DNA of 64,000 nt, from assembly GCA_002077065.1 (NCBI GenBank), contig NAJO01000048.1, forward strand, positions 186,001 to 250,000, read 5' to 3'. This DNA is from Cryoendolithus antarcticus (taxonomy: Eukaryota; Ascomycota; Dothideomycetes; Cladosporiales; Cladosporiaceae). A program made the translations under genes and the position numbers. How positions within the stretch are numbered: position 1 is the stretch's first letter; every line of letters starts with the position of its first letter. The notes beneath the pieces were generated by a model. That model was not told the origin of the DNA. It saw only the letters and a program-made list of their open reading frames with translations, and made no database searches. Below are positions 40,718 to 52,153 of this stretch, piece after piece.

Positions 40718-42432
40718 TCATCGTCTGCCCGCCCTCCGCTCACCAGCGACTTCTTCGTAGGAGGGGATTGGCGGTCCACCTCGAACGCTTTCCCCACCGC
40801 CGCTCAGGAGCGGTCGTCGGTCACTGTGCTCTCCATCTCTCCGCGCCGTTCGTCCCTCATACGCTCCCTCGTCATCCTCATCTCCATCCGTGTACTCCTC
40901 TCCCTCTCCCGACGCCACATCAGCTGGCATTTGCCGACCAACAGGTGGCGGCGACTCCGGGTAAGGCGGCGGCGAGCGGTCGGCAGGCTCCAGCGGCAGG
41001 CCAGGGTTGGCGAGGATATCGGCGTCAGTGTAGTGGAGTCCCAGACCACGGGGATTGGAGGGCGTGGGACTGTCGGTATAGGGCTCAAACTCCTCGTCCT
41101 CATCCTCATCGTCCTCGAGATCAGAGTCTTGATGCTGCTCCTCGTGGGCTTCCTGTGCACGTTCCTCATTAAACCCAATAGGCGCCAAACTAATCTCTGT
41201 CGGACTCCTCTCCGGCCCCGGGCTCCTCGTCTGCGGCCCACGACTCAACCTCTGCTGCGCACTCTGACTCCTGCCATGTCCCGGGACCCATCCCTCAGCC
41301 CGTCCACCTTCGAGCAGAATACTCCCCTGCTCACTGCCATAAGGCGGCGGTGGCGCAAGGCTGCCAGTCATAGGCGCAAGACCCCATTTCTTTACATTCG
41401 CCTCGATGAACACGAAACCCGCTTGGCCGAAGTTGACGTGTACACTCGCAGGTCCGTCGGCGCCAACAGTGGGGAAGAAGTTCTGTGTTTTCAGGCCGTG
41501 GGCGAGGTCGTCGAGTTTCTTGCCGTTGCGCGTGAAGAAGATGCTGCCTGTGCGGGGGCGATAGCCGACGCCCACTACGTCTCCTTGGACGAAGGGCGGG
41601 CCGTAGGGAAAGGGTGTGAAGGGTTGGTTGAAGCGGCGGGAGCCGGAGGAGGTGTAGGCTATGCTGTGCTTGTGGTAGCCCGGTAGTCTGAAGAGAGGGT
41701 AGGGTTTTGTGGTGAGGCCGATGGCTATCAAGGTTGTAGAGGGTTTGTCGTAGATTTTCGCTTCAAAGTAGTAGGTTTCGTTCTGCTTGGGAATGGGGAG
41801 ATTGGATTGTACTGAGCAGGGGGTGTCGAAGAAGTCGATCTCTGTTCGCGATGAGATGAAGCAAGGTGCGATCTCGGGTGCCGGGTCGAACTCCCATGCC
41901 GAGACACCCTTCTCCTGTATAGCTAGGAACTGCGATAGTGAAATGTCTGTCGGCAATGAGTCGGGTGGGTTTGCTGTGACGAACGCTGTACCGTGTTGTC
42001 AGCCTGCATTCTTGTACATCAACATCAAGATCACCCACCTTTCGCCCTCGCATACTCCCCCCGCCTCCCCTCATCCATAGCAGCCAGCGCATCATCCTCT
42101 TCCCTCAAGAACGCCTGCTCATCGTCGTACTCTCCCGGCCGTCCAAACCTATCCAGCAAGATCCTTCCTCGATTCGTGTACCGGAAGAAGTAGACCGCCG
42201 CAATGATCAAGCCGATGAAGGCCGCGCTACCGAACGCCGACAAGATGCCAATCAGTATGCCTTTGCCGGTCGATCCGAGTCCTTCTGTGGCGAAGGCGGC
42301 TCGTTGTGCTTGCCATGACTGCCAGCGAGTGTGCGGTGTCGGGAAGCTGTGGGCGACTGCGATAGTGGAGGTGGAGGGGATGTAGGAGGTTGCGAAGGTG
42401 GCGGGTGTGCGGTACAGCGCGGGTTGCGACAT
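40718..42432 (-). CDS. SSH4: SPRY-domain ubiquitin ligase adaptor, Ssh4/Ear1-like
   Basis: Two exons, 42432-42039 and 41985-40718, give about 553 residues. Ssh4/Ear1 proteins sit in endosomal or vacuolar membranes and recruit the Rsp5 ubiquitin ligase to membrane cargo. One membrane helix lies at about residues 57-82 (ILIGILSAFGSAAFIGLIIA). After it comes the conserved LPTDISLSQFLAIQEKG and a SPRY domain to about residue 310, including FEAKIYDKP, HSIAYTSSG, GDVVGVGYRP and IFFTRNGKKL. The tail is acidic and Pro-rich with PPxY-type Rsp5 motifs in PPPPYGS and SPPPYPE, and IPSYEE. The 53 bp intron falls between the membrane segment and the SPRY domain and joins RAK-AFVTANPPDS. Confidence 0.9.
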
Positions 42433-43149
42433 CGCTGGTAGCAGTAGGTGTGGTCACAGTCGCGCAGAGGCGATGTGATGGTTGCTGGGCTGCCAAAACG
42501 GGGTGTGGTACTCGAGGTCGATGGTGACTGCCTGTCGAGGGAGTGATTGCGTAAGTTGCGCTGGCGTTTGACGAGGGAGCACGGGTGCCTCGATGGATCA
42601 GTATGAAGAAGTCGTGGTAGTATCGTGTTCTCAGGCGACAGCGATATGTCAGATTTGCAATGTTGTCGTCGTCGTTGCGGCGTAGCCGGGTCGAGACGGA
42701 CGCTTTGACGTCGATGTGTCTCGATCATGGAGCCGCCCGCCAAGCCATGACCCCGATCTACGTTAACGGAGACACGGGCCACGCGACCAAACCGCAAACA
42801 TCGTCTCGCATACGCATGCACGAGCGAGGACGCGTGGAACACCGTACTGACATCTACGAACAAGGCACGACCCTGGAGAACAGCGGTAGCATGAATCATG
42901 TTGCAGCAGCTTCTTGTTGCTATTTGGTGCGTCTAGTGCGACCCGAGGTCGTAGTGAAATCTAGGCGGCCATGAGCTCTTCCTTCTTCATCAACATATCC
43001 ATGTTAGTCTGCGTGAAGGGCGCGACGAAGCAAAGGAGCGCCGAGTGATTGAATCCTACGTGTGAGGAGCACATATGTACGGCGAGAGCGTGGCGAGTGT
43101 GAGAAGCTTGCTAGCCTGCAGAAACGAGGACCACGAGTGCAAGCGCCTC
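42433..43149. other. Intergenic, SSH4 promoter region
   Basis: About 715 bp between the SSH4-like start and the EMW1 3' end, both minus strand. An ORF on the minus strand overlapping the SSH4 start (to 42899) has no features. Nothing else recognised. Confidence 0.4.
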
Positions 43150-45990
43150 TCAACTCTTCAAACCTTCAGTCACACCCTCCAACCGTCCCCACCCCTCCGT
43201 CCCCTCCCAACTATCCTTTCCCCGCCTCATTACGCCCTTCACCGCGCTCCGTGCCTTGAACTTCCAATCCCTCGCCACCACCTCCCCTACTCCCATCCCC
43301 TCAGTCCTCTCCATCGGCCCAAGACTCTCATAAGCTTCACACAACCGCACAGTAGCCTCGACCACCTCATCCCAGCGCTTCTCGCTCTCAGTCTCCCAGC
43401 CCGGCTGCACGGTGACAGCGCGCCAAGCCTTCTCCTCAGCTTCCAGCGCACTACCAGGCCGCCGTCGCCACAACGCGAGCCGTGCTACAAGCTGCCAGAG
43501 TGGCGCGGACGCGGTGATCAAGGGCACGACGGCGTCATCCACGAAGCGGACGGTCATTCTGACCACGCCTGGGGCTGTGGGATCGTAAGTCATCGAAGAA
43601 GCAATGGCGTTATTCACCAGCGCGCGCAGGATCGGGAGGTCAATCGCTTTCTCGCCTTCGCTTGGCCCGCGAAGCGCAACGATTCGCTGCAGAGCTGAGA
43701 GCATAGAAATATAGTCCGGTGGGTCCAGGGACGCGGCGACTGTGAGAACATTATCCCAGATTCGAGGGGAATCGTGTTTAAGTTTCGCGGCGCGTTTGAG
43801 GGCACTGAGAGCGTCGAGGTGGGTTTTCTGGATGTGCGATGCCATACTGGGGGTAGAGATGGGGTGTTCGGTGTCGTCGTCGAGGGCTACGGGCTGAGGG
43901 ATGGTCGGGCTCCCGTCTGGATCTATACGGAGAAGGGCAGCGGCGAGGTTACTCCACGCTTCTGCGTCTGTGTCGTCTAGCTGCACGCAGCGGGAGAAGG
44001 ATTCGACTGCTTTGGGGTAGGCTTCGAGTTCTAGCTGGGCGCAGCCAAGGGCGAACCAGGACTGTTGGTTTAGCTGGTTGACTTTGAGGCTTTTGGTGTA
44101 GGCGTCTGCTGCTTTGGGGTAGTCTCGTAGGCTGTAGTAGTGTCTTCCGAGCGAACGCTGGGCGCGGGCATAGCGTTGTCCGGAGACCTCCCATGCTTTC
44201 TCGAACATCTCCGTCGACTGGTCTATATCACCCAGTATGCAGTATAGTCTGGGAGCGTCCAGTGGAGCAGGATCCCGAGCTGAACCCTCCCAAGTCTCTT
44301 CGTCCTCCACCTCAGCTCCAGGAACATCGGCCTCGCCTGATGTTGGCAGGTACAGCTGGCGCCGCACGATCTTCGTGGCACGATCCTCGCGCTCTGTGGC
44401 GGCCCAGCATAGCGCCGCTTCAGCCCACATCTCCAAGCGCTCATAAATTTCCAACGCTGACCTCAAACCACCCATCGAGACCCATCTTGCTGCCAGCTCA
44501 GCCTCCAGATCCCACCGCGTTGGCGATGCAAGCTGGAAGATGTAGCGCAGACGTTCAGTCACGGGAGCAGACTCCGACTGCTTCGGCTTGGGCAGAAATG
44601 TGCTGGCTGCTATAGTATCATCCCTGTTTGCCGTGTGCTCACCCTCTTTGCCAGTGACATCTGCAGTGTCTGCAATCACTTGGTCGACGAGTGCTTGCAA
44701 TTGCAGCAGTCCGCGCTCAACAGTCCGTGACTTGTAGCCTTCGATCCGACTCCGTACAAGCAGAGCCTGGGTGTAGACTTGCCAATTGGAGCTCCCGCCT
44801 TCGAGCACTCTTGTCGCGTACGGCAGAGTCTCTTCGCGAGTCAAGCCGTTGTTCGGCGAAGTGTTTGTGATTGACGATGCTAGCGCGAGTAAGATACTTG
44901 AATCAAGTGGGTCAAGCTGAGGCTGACTGGCAGGGTCGAGAGATGCTAGCAGTGCAGGGAGTGAAGATAGCGCCTGGATCTCTGGTATTCCACGGGGTTC
45001 TGCGGCGAATGAGATGGACTCGAGTAATGTGTCATCATTGAGATCGAGGTTTTCGGGCTGCTTGATATCGGTCGTGCCATTGCCATTGACCTGCTCGCCA
45101 TCTGCGGCTTCTGCGCCGTTCGATGGCTGTGACGTGGTCGAAGAGTCTGCGCTCTTTGCAAGGACAACAAGCTGGCTCGTTTCCTTCTCCTGAAACTTCG
45201 TCCGCTTCCCCAGTAGACCAGTGAGAGCGAATTGGAATCCTCTTACCTCCGCAGCCTGCTGTACATCGGCGAGTGCCAGCTTATCATAGCCATGATGAAT
45301 ATGGATAGTGGCGCGCTCTAGCAGGAAGTCACTGTGAAGAGCACCGTCAGACTTGTCCTTACTGGTAGCGCTTGTGACGTCGTCCGCAAGCAATTTGAGA
45401 TCCTCATATAATAATGTCTGCAATGTGGAGGAGGGCTCAGACAGCAATCTCTGGTGCATGAAAGCTGTTCTCAGCTTTGCCAGCCTTGCGCCCGGGACAT
45501 TCTTCAGAATCGCAGGGTTCGTGAATACGACTTCCGCAAGACAAAGCAGCTCAACATTCGGCGTCAGTTTGTACGCTGCTATGCCATCAACGCCAAGTCC
45601 AGCCAGGAGGGCTTGTCGGAACACCTGAGTTCGTCGTCGATCTGATGAGACATCTACGGGCACCAACAGTTTGGCTGAAGAGAAAGGTAACGGAGGCCCA
45701 GTGACGTTCGACTGTAGGAAAGCGAGCAGTGCAGCATAGCCGATACAGAAGTATACCGTTTGAACACCAGGTTTCGATCGATCCGACAGCAATGCACCGA
45801 GTCGTTCGAACAGGCCATCGCTCCACTTCGATCCATCAACGTCAGCCTCGTCGAACAGTAATTTCCGAGCCTCTGGCGAAGACAAAATTTGTTCGTATTG
45901 GCCAATTTCTAAACGCTCGAGCCAGGCTTCAATTTGTGTCAATACTTCGTCGGGAATTGCTCGACGTAGGCCCTCGACGATTGAATCCAT
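43150..45990 (-). CDS. EMW1: TPR protein, EMW1/TTC27 family
   Basis: A single exon of about 946 residues from the ATG at 45990. The frame stays open upstream to 46482, but that part is antisense to the IDH2 gene and lacks features, so MDSIVEGLRRAIP is the chosen start. The N-terminal two thirds are helical and conserved in the family (for example LLCLAEVVFTNPA). Four to five TPR-like units follow from about residue 600 (for example RAQRSLGRHYYSLRDYPKAAD, WFALGCAQLELEAYPKAVE and AWSNLAAALLRI). Yeast Emw1 is essential and linked to cell-wall integrity and mannoprotein maturation, and human TTC27 is the homologue. Precise molecular role is unclear. Confidence 0.88.
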   Translation of the reverse strand: MDSIVEGLRRAIPDEVLTQIEAWLERLEIGQYEQILSSPEARKLLFDEADVDGSKWSDGLFERLGALLSDRSKPGVQTVYFCIGYAALLAFLQSNVTGPPLPFSSAKLLVPVDVSSDRRRTQVFRQALLAGLGVDGIAAYKLTPNVELLCLAEVVFTNPAILKNVPGARLAKLRTAFMHQRLLSEPSSTLQTLLYEDLKLLADDVTSATSKDKSDGALHSDFLLERATIHIHHGYDKLALADVQQAAEVRGFQFALTGLLGKRTKFQEKETSQLVVLAKSADSSTTSQPSNGAEAADGEQVNGNGTTDIKQPENLDLNDDTLLESISFAAEPRGIPEIQALSSLPALLASLDPASQPQLDPLDSSILLALASSITNTSPNNGLTREETLPYATRVLEGGSSNWQVYTQALLVRSRIEGYKSRTVERGLLQLQALVDQVIADTADVTGKEGEHTANRDDTIAASTFLPKPKQSESAPVTERLRYIFQLASPTRWDLEAELAARWVSMGGLRSALEIYERLEMWAEAALCWAATEREDRATKIVRRQLYLPTSGEADVPGAEVEDEETWEGSARDPAPLDAPRLYCILGDIDQSTEMFEKAWEVSGQRYARAQRSLGRHYYSLRDYPKAADAYTKSLKVNQLNQQSWFALGCAQLELEAYPKAVESFSRCVQLDDTDAEAWSNLAAALLRIDPDGSPTIPQPVALDDDTEHPISTPSMASHIQKTHLDALSALKRAAKLKHDSPRIWDNVLTVAASLDPPDYISMLSALQRIVALRGPSEGEKAIDLPILRALVNNAIASSMTYDPTAPGVVRMTVRFVDDAVVPLITASAPLWQLVARLALWRRRPGSALEAEEKAWRAVTVQPGWETESEKRWDEVVEATVRLCEAYESLGPMERTEGMGVGEVVARDWKFKARSAVKGVMRRGKDSWEGTEGWGRLEGVTEGLKS

Positions 45991-46219
45991 GATCAAGTCG
46001 TTGCTGAGCGGACTGAGAATGATTTGTCGAAATGGAGAATAATTCCCAGCAGTCATACACGCTAGTCCCCAAGAAGCAGGGCGGCGTCTCGTCTCGTGGC
46101 TCGGAAGCAAAGTCGGAGCGTTCCGGACTCGGGCTTGCTTTTGCACGAGCTTGGAGCTGCCCCAATGCCTTTGTGAACCTCTCGCGTGCTTCGCATACAA
46201 CGCATACACCTCCTCTAGA
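45991..46219. promoter_or_regulatory. Bidirectional promoter, EMW1 / IDH2
   Basis: A 229 bp gap between divergent starts at 45990 (minus) and 46220 (plus), which must serve both genes. No specific element identified. Confidence 0.55.
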
Positions 46220-47489
46220 ATGCTGGCCGCACGCACATTCGCCGCGCCAGCTCGCAGCTGCCTCCGCTCCTCCATCGTCCCCCGCGCTGCCTTCGTATGC
46301 CTCCCAGTCAACAGCTTCCAACAGCACCCCCCCAAGCTAACAACACCGCACAGCTCCAACACCGATCCTACGCCACGCCCACCGCCGAGAAAGTCGCCAA
46401 GTTCAAAGGCCAAAAGCAGAGCGATGGCAAATACATGGTCTCGCTCATAGAAGGCGACGGCATTGGTCCCGAGATTTCCCAATCAGTCAAAGACATTTAC
46501 TCTGCCGCCAACGTACCAATAAAATGGGAGAGTGTGGACGTCACTCCCATGCTGAAAGACGGCAAGACGGTCATCCCAGACTCCGCGATCGAGAGCATAA
46601 CGCGAAATTACGTCGCCCTCAAAGGGCCTCTGGCAACGCCCGTCGGCAAGGGCCACGTGAGCTTGAACTTGACACTACGAAGAACGTTCAACCTCTTCGC
46701 CAATGTCCGACCGTGTAAATCAATCGCTGGGTACAAAACGCCCTACGACAACGTCGACACCCTGCTCATCCGCGAGAATACCGAGGGCGAGTACAGCGGC
46801 ATCGAGCACGTAGTCGTAGACGGCGTCGTGCAGAGCATCAAGCTAATCACAAAAGACGCCTCCGAGCGCGTCCTCCGCTACGCCTTTCAATACGCCCAAG
46901 ACGTCGGCCGCCTCAAAGTCCGCGCCGTACACAAAGCCACGATAATGAAAATGAGCGACGGGCTCTTCCTCTCCCTCGCAAACAAAATGGCCAAAGAGTA
47001 CCCCAACATCGAATTCGACGCCGAGCTCCTCGACAACACCTGCCTGAAAGTCGTCACGGACCCGGCGCCCTACAACGACAAAGTCCTCGTCATGCCGAAC
47101 CTGTACGGAGACATTCTGAGTGACATGTGTGCTGGCTTGATCGGTGGGTTGGGCCTAACGCCCTCAGCGAATATTGGCGACGAGTGCAGTATCTTCGAGG
47201 CTGTGCATGGCAGTGCGCCGGATATCGCTGGCAAGGGGCTCGCGAACCCGACGGCGTTGTTATTGAGCAGTATTATGATGTTGCAGCATATGGGGTTGAC
47301 TGAGCATGCGGATCGGATACAAGGGGCGATTTTCAAGACGTTGGCGGAGGGGAAGGTGAGTCTTGTCGATATTGCAACAGGTTTCGGAAGCAGTGCACTG
47401 ACTTTTATGCTTCACAGACCATCACTGGCGATCTTGGCGGCAAGGCAAAGACGCACGAGTATGCGGCTGCGGTCATCAAGAACTTGTAA
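46220..47489 (+). CDS. IDH2: Isocitrate dehydrogenase [NAD] subunit 2, mitochondrial
   Basis: Three exons, 46220-46294, 46354-47355 and 47418-47489, give about 382 residues. Idh2 is the catalytic subunit of the octameric TCA-cycle enzyme that decarboxylates isocitrate to 2-oxoglutarate. Exon 1 is the mitochondrial presequence (Arg/Ala-rich), and RSYAT at the start of exon 2 is the likely processing site. Family motifs: [13 protein letters not shown], the isocitrate-binding [48 protein letters not shown] and [15 protein letters not shown]. The last exon codes [12 protein letters not shown] and the C-terminus. The full catalytic site (Arg, Tyr, Lys, Asp) supports subunit 2 rather than the regulatory subunit 1. 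Confidence 0.94.
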
Positions 47490-47685
47490 ATACCCCTTGA
47501 GCCTGCACTGCATTGACTGTTCGTCTGCTTTTGAGCGAGAGATGGGTAAATACGTGAGATCAAGTTTTGTATGATACGCAATCACCAATTGACACACACC
47601 AAGAACCTGCGTTGTAGGTCATTGTGCCTGTTACCCGTGCTTCACAGGGCTCTATACACACTATAGATCTCGGCCAGCCTTCCAA

Positions 47686-48924
47686 TCATCGCCCTGTCGT
47701 TCTCTCCCTCTCAACCTCCTCCCTCAACCCCTTTAACACCTCCTCCCGTCTCCTCAAATGCGCCTCCAACCCATCAACCTGCTCCTTCACCATCGAAATC
47801 TCCTCCTGCACCTGCTTCAACGCCATGCCACCTTTCGCATCCTTCCCATCCCCTAATTCCAAATCTTTCAGCGTCCTTCGCTTGTAATCAAGCAACTGCT
47901 CCAGTTCCCTCTTCACAAGCGCCGGCCGACTGTCCTCCCTCCGTCCCCCGCGATCCCGTCTCCTCTGCGCAGCAGCTTCAACCTTCGCCATCTTCTCCTC
48001 AATCTCACGGAGCTGCTTTTTCAGCCGGACTTCTTCCCACTCGGCGTCCTTTGATGTCATGGAGCTGAAATCTGTACCCTTGGGTTTGCGCTCGCCGTGG
48101 CCTAAGCGCGAGAGATAGCTGTCACCGAACTTTGCTTTCCGGCCTGAGGCAGTATTATCGTCGCGTTTTGTGCCCCAGCGCTCGGCGGCAGATTGTGTGT
48201 TGCTATCGCCCATGCGATAGTCGATTTTGCCTTGCTCGAAAGTGGCGCGGAGACTAGGTGGTACGGAGCGCGGGATGCGGTAGCCTTCGTGGCGGTTGTT
48301 GAGGACGTGCAGGAAAGCGAGGCAGGCATCTTTGTTGATACCCTCCTCGCTCTTGGGGTTTACCAAGTTCCACGCACTCCGCACATCTGTGTCTGGCACA
48401 TCCAAGCCCTCGTACAACTCCCCCAGCGCGTCGAAACTAATCAGCCCACTTCGAGCGTTCCGCGATTCGGTGTAGATGGCTTCATACTTCGCCCTCTCCC
48501 CAGGACTCATGTACCACTCAAACCCATCCCTCAACCCTTCTCCCTCCTCGCCCTCCCCATCCCCATCATCTGGCCGCTCAAACCGTTCCCCACCCCCCTG
48601 CACCGCCCTACTAGCCTGCACAAGGTGAGCCTTCCCCGCCGGTACAAGCCAATCCGGCAAGCTATCCGGGACCCCAGACATCTCCCCATTCATCACATCG
48701 TAGATCAACCGCATGGCTACACAGAATTCCTCGAAATCTAGGTTCCCGTCGTTGTCGACGTCTGCGAGGTCCCAGATCTTCTCTAGTTGTTCTGAGGGGA
48801 GGGCGGAGTTCTTTAGAATGGGCGCTGCTTGGGCGCCTGTGAGGTGTGTGGAGCCTGAGGTGAGGGGTGAGAAGATTTCCCAGTAGCGGTCGATTTCCCA
48901 TTGGGCGATTTGTTTGGTTGCCAT
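47686..48924 (-). CDS. END3: Actin cytoskeleton-regulatory complex protein End3
   Basis: A single exon of about 412 residues from the ATG at 48924; the frame is open further upstream but the preceding Met (48969) adds a non-family stretch. End3 works with Pan1 and Sla1 in actin-dependent endocytosis. The N-terminus has an EH domain with an EF-hand loop (DLADVDNDGNLDFEEF), giving calcium-loop residues Asp, Asp, Asp, Asn and Glu. A second EH-like domain follows at about residues 140-230 (MSPGERAKYEAIY, SFDALGELYEGL). The C-terminal third is coiled-coil, rich in Glu, Arg and Lys (RLKKQLREIEEKMAKVEAAA and ELEQLLDYKRRT), as in all End3 proteins. It converges on IDH2. Confidence 0.93.
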   Translation of the reverse strand: MATKQIAQWEIDRYWEIFSPLTSGSTHLTGAQAAPILKNSALPSEQLEKIWDLADVDNDGNLDFEEFCVAMRLIYDVMNGEMSGVPDSLPDWLVPAGKAHLVQASRAVQGGGERFERPDDGDGEGEEGEGLRDGFEWYMSPGERAKYEAIYTESRNARSGLISFDALGELYEGLDVPDTDVRSAWNLVNPKSEEGINKDACLAFLHVLNNRHEGYRIPRSVPPSLRATFEQGKIDYRMGDSNTQSAAERWGTKRDDNTASGRKAKFGDSYLSRLGHGERKPKGTDFSSMTSKDAEWEEVRLKKQLREIEEKMAKVEAAAQRRRDRGGRREDSRPALVKRELEQLLDYKRRTLKDLELGDGKDAKGGMALKQVQEEISMVKEQVDGLEAHLRRREEVLKGLREEVERERTTGR

Positions 48925-49307
48925 GGTTGCTGCTGAGGAGAGCAGATCGTGGGAGATGCGGCGGAGCAAGGTATGAAGCGATCACGGGCTGGGGTTGGGT
49001 GTGGGTAGGGTATGGCAGATTGAATGAGGATGATGGAAAGCTGGATCCAGTAGACCACTGCAGTATATGTTGCGAGAAATGTGAAGGAACAAGGAAGATG
49101 TACTCGTTCGAAATATGGAGAGTAAGAATGGCGTAGCTGGTAGGTACATCTACATCTAGTTGCTGCACAGCCATAGGTGACGTTGCTGCCATGAGAGCTA
49201 CCAAGGCTTGGCGCTGGCATCGAAGGTGATGAACTTGCTTTCATCTAATCGCTCGCCATATTTGGATAGTCTCATCGAGACGATACCGTATCATAACCAC
49301 CAATGAG
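48925..49307. other. Intergenic, END3 promoter
   Basis: About 380 bp between the END3 start and the 3' end of the sulfate transporter, both minus strand. Nothing else recognised. Confidence 0.4.
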
Positions 49308-52153
49308 CTACAGGCCATGTCCACTCCCCCCACCCCCTCCATCCTCCTCTCCACCCCAACCCATGCCCGTGCCAACCCTCTCAACTCTCCTCAACGCCTG
49401 ATCGACACTCTGCCCGAAGTGACCCTCGCCGCCAACAACCTCTACCACACCGCTCACTTGTAATAATCGCCACACCTCACTCCTCCGACTTGGGACCCTG
49501 CAGAACCAAACTCCCACACCTCGTTCTACGTAGCTGCCCACGATCTCCACTAGGACCTGCGCAGCAGCAGGGTCCATGGCCGTGACGCCGTGGATGTCGA
49601 AGATGACATTCTCGTTGTGCTCTGCGCGGCGCACTTTCGGGAGGGCTGGGTGCGCGGCTGAGGTGCCGTGGTTCTCCAGGCGCGAGAGACGGTCTTTCAG
49701 CGAACCCTACACAAGTATTAGCGTAGGAAACGATTACATTGGACTGTAGTTGCTCACAGTATTAGCGAACGTAAGGGGCTCTGGGATCTTAATTACGAGA
49801 CAATGCTGCACCATCTCCAGTTCCCCCGGCGCAAGCTCCGCGTTCTCAAAATCGTTCGTCCCTGGCACTCTCCCCAAAATCTGTATCCTCGGCCGTGTCG
49901 AGTGACGGAGCAAGCGCAGCAAAGAGAGCCCGATGCCGACTGCGATGCCAATGCGAAGGTTCCAGAAGAATGTCGTGAGGAAGATTAGGAGCATGAGGAG
50001 GAGCTCGGAATAGCCGGAGATTTTCCAGAAGAACTGGATGTCGTGCGGAGCTTCTTCGATGAGGGAGTATGCTACTACTGAGATCATGGCGGAGAGGACG
50101 CCTTTCTATATGTTGTGTCAGTGTGTGTATTCAAGTAAATGTTTGGAAAGGTGACTCACGGGGATGTAGTAGAAGTAGGGCAGCAGGAAGACGATGCAGA
50201 TGACCGTGATCAGGCTCAGAAAGACAGAGCTCATCGGTGTCTTGCCGCCTGTGCTGGCGTTGACTTTACTGCGACCGTAGCCTCCGAATGCCGGTAGCGC
50301 CATGAAGAGGCCACCGACAACATTAGCCACACCCAGAGCGACCAGCTCGCGATTGGCCGACACAGTGACGTTGACAATACCATCTGCCTCCTCGATCTCA
50401 TTGCCGTCCTTATCTTTGACTTTTCGAACCTTAGCATTTCCGCTGCCAAGCGACTTTGCTGCCACACTTGACTCGAAGAATCCGAGCAGAGCAATCAGGA
50501 ACGCCGTCGAGAAAGCATCATCAACATGCTTGAAATTGTCTGAGTCAAATGGAAAGTGGGCCTGAAACGTGCTGCCTTTCGCCTTGATGTCGCCGAGTAT
50601 GTCAAGTCCCTGATCCTGCCACTTGAACTTCCACGTGAAGACTGCGGACAGTACAACCACAAGGAAGCGATCTGGGATGTACGCAATGGACGGTATACGA
50701 GGCTGTAGTCGCTTCTTCATCTCCCTCAGCACCATGACGGTCGCGAAGGCGCCAAATGACACCGCGCATGTGATCTTGTTCGCTTCTCCCACGTGACGAA
50801 AGAGGAACATGATCTTGTCCAGACTGCTGCCGTGAGCAGCTTGAGAGTGTGCAGCAGTGCTATCCAGCCCCATCTCAGGTATCAGTTGATCGATCAAAAT
50901 GACAATGCCGATAGCACTGATGAAGCCGCGCAGGAAAGGTCGGCTGAGTACCGAGTCAAGGAAGCCCAATCGGAAGAGTCCTGATGCCAAGATTACTGCT
51001 CCGGCAAGTCCAGTCACCATGCCCGCTACCTGGGCGTTCTTGACATCTGCGTTATCTTTGTGCTTGCCGGCATTGATGGCTTCGCGGACGACAGACCCCG
51101 TGAGTAGCGAGCCGGCTGCTTCTGGTCCGACGACCATTTGTGGGCATGTGCCGAGAATGGCATAGATGAGTGGGTTGAAGACGAAGGAGTAGAGTCCGTT
51201 GATCGGTGGTATGTGGCCGAGGTTTGATGCGTACGAGAGCGACATTGGTATGTAGAAACTAGCCATGGTGAGTGCGGCGATGAGATCACCTTTGAGATAA
51301 GACCAGCGGTATTGCTTGATCCAGTTCGAACAGGGGAGATAGTAGAGAAAGTACCTACCGGGACATCAGCCTACAGTGCATACTGCTGGGAGTGGCTCCG
51401 CTTCGCCCTCATGTCTACAACCCCTGCGCACCCATCAACTTAGCTGCAGCAGTGAACCGCCGTGCCGTGAGACTCATGTCAGAGCCACGTTGGGTGCGTC
51501 GGGGGATTCATGATACACAGGAAGTGAAGGAAGACAAGTATACTCGGGTGAACTTACATCAAGCGATTGTGCTTCACATGATTTCGCTTGGCGAGCCACT
51601 GCGTCGTACTCGTCTTGTTACCACCACGACGCCCAAGTAGGCCATCTGTCACGGCATCGCCGAGGACACCGTGTACATTGTCGGCACTGCCATTTACACC
51701 GTCACCGATACCGTGTGGGAACTGCCCGCCGAACCCGTCGTCACTCCCAGACGGTGTCATGGGCTCCAGGAAGCTCCCATATCCGGGTAAGAATCTCGGA
51801 CGTGGACTTATGGTCCCATGATCGCAGTTCTCTTCGCCACAATTATGATGCGTAGGGATATGCCAATTCTTCGCATCCCCTACAAGTTTCGAGCGCGCAG
51901 TGTTCTCTCCTGCTGCCGTGTGGCCTACGCTTGTCTCCGCATCCTCTGACACGGTCGCCGCGGCGTGAAGATCTCCGTGGGGGAGAGCTTCAGTCGGCAG
52001 ATGGCTGTCTCCTCGCCCGTCTGGTGATGGCGGAGGGCGATGTGCTTCCCGGAGGCCTGAGGGCTGCGCAGGTTGATGTCCGGGTATTGACAATGAAGCC
52101 GTACGAGAGCCGCGTGGCGAGGGTCTCGGGGAGCCGCTGGAGGTGGACGACAT
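49308..52153 (-). CDS. SulP-family sulfate transporter with STAS domain
   Basis: Four exons, 52153-51558, 51354-50160, 50105-49758 and 49706-49308, give about 845 residues. SulP proteins carry sulfate or related anions across membranes. The first 195 residues are a long soluble, Ser/Pro/Gly-rich tail containing a His/Cys segment (HHNCGEENCDHG). The membrane core starts with the conserved YLKGDLIAALTMASFYIPMSLSYA, ten or more helices follow (for example RGFISAIGIVILI, FLIALLGFFES), and VVGGLFMALPAFGGYGRS is the family signature. The C-terminal STAS domain ends near residue 800, recognisable as VIFDIHGVTAMDPAAAQVL, and the tail is Gly-rich. The size and layout resemble yeast YPR003C-like permeases more than Sul1/Sul2. 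Intron 1 is 203 bp, the others about 50 bp. Confidence 0.88.

Noticed and set aside
45991..46482. Upstream extension of the EMW1 reading frame
   Set aside because: It is antisense to the IDH2 promoter and first exons, has no family sequence, and the conserved N-terminus starts at the Met at 45990.
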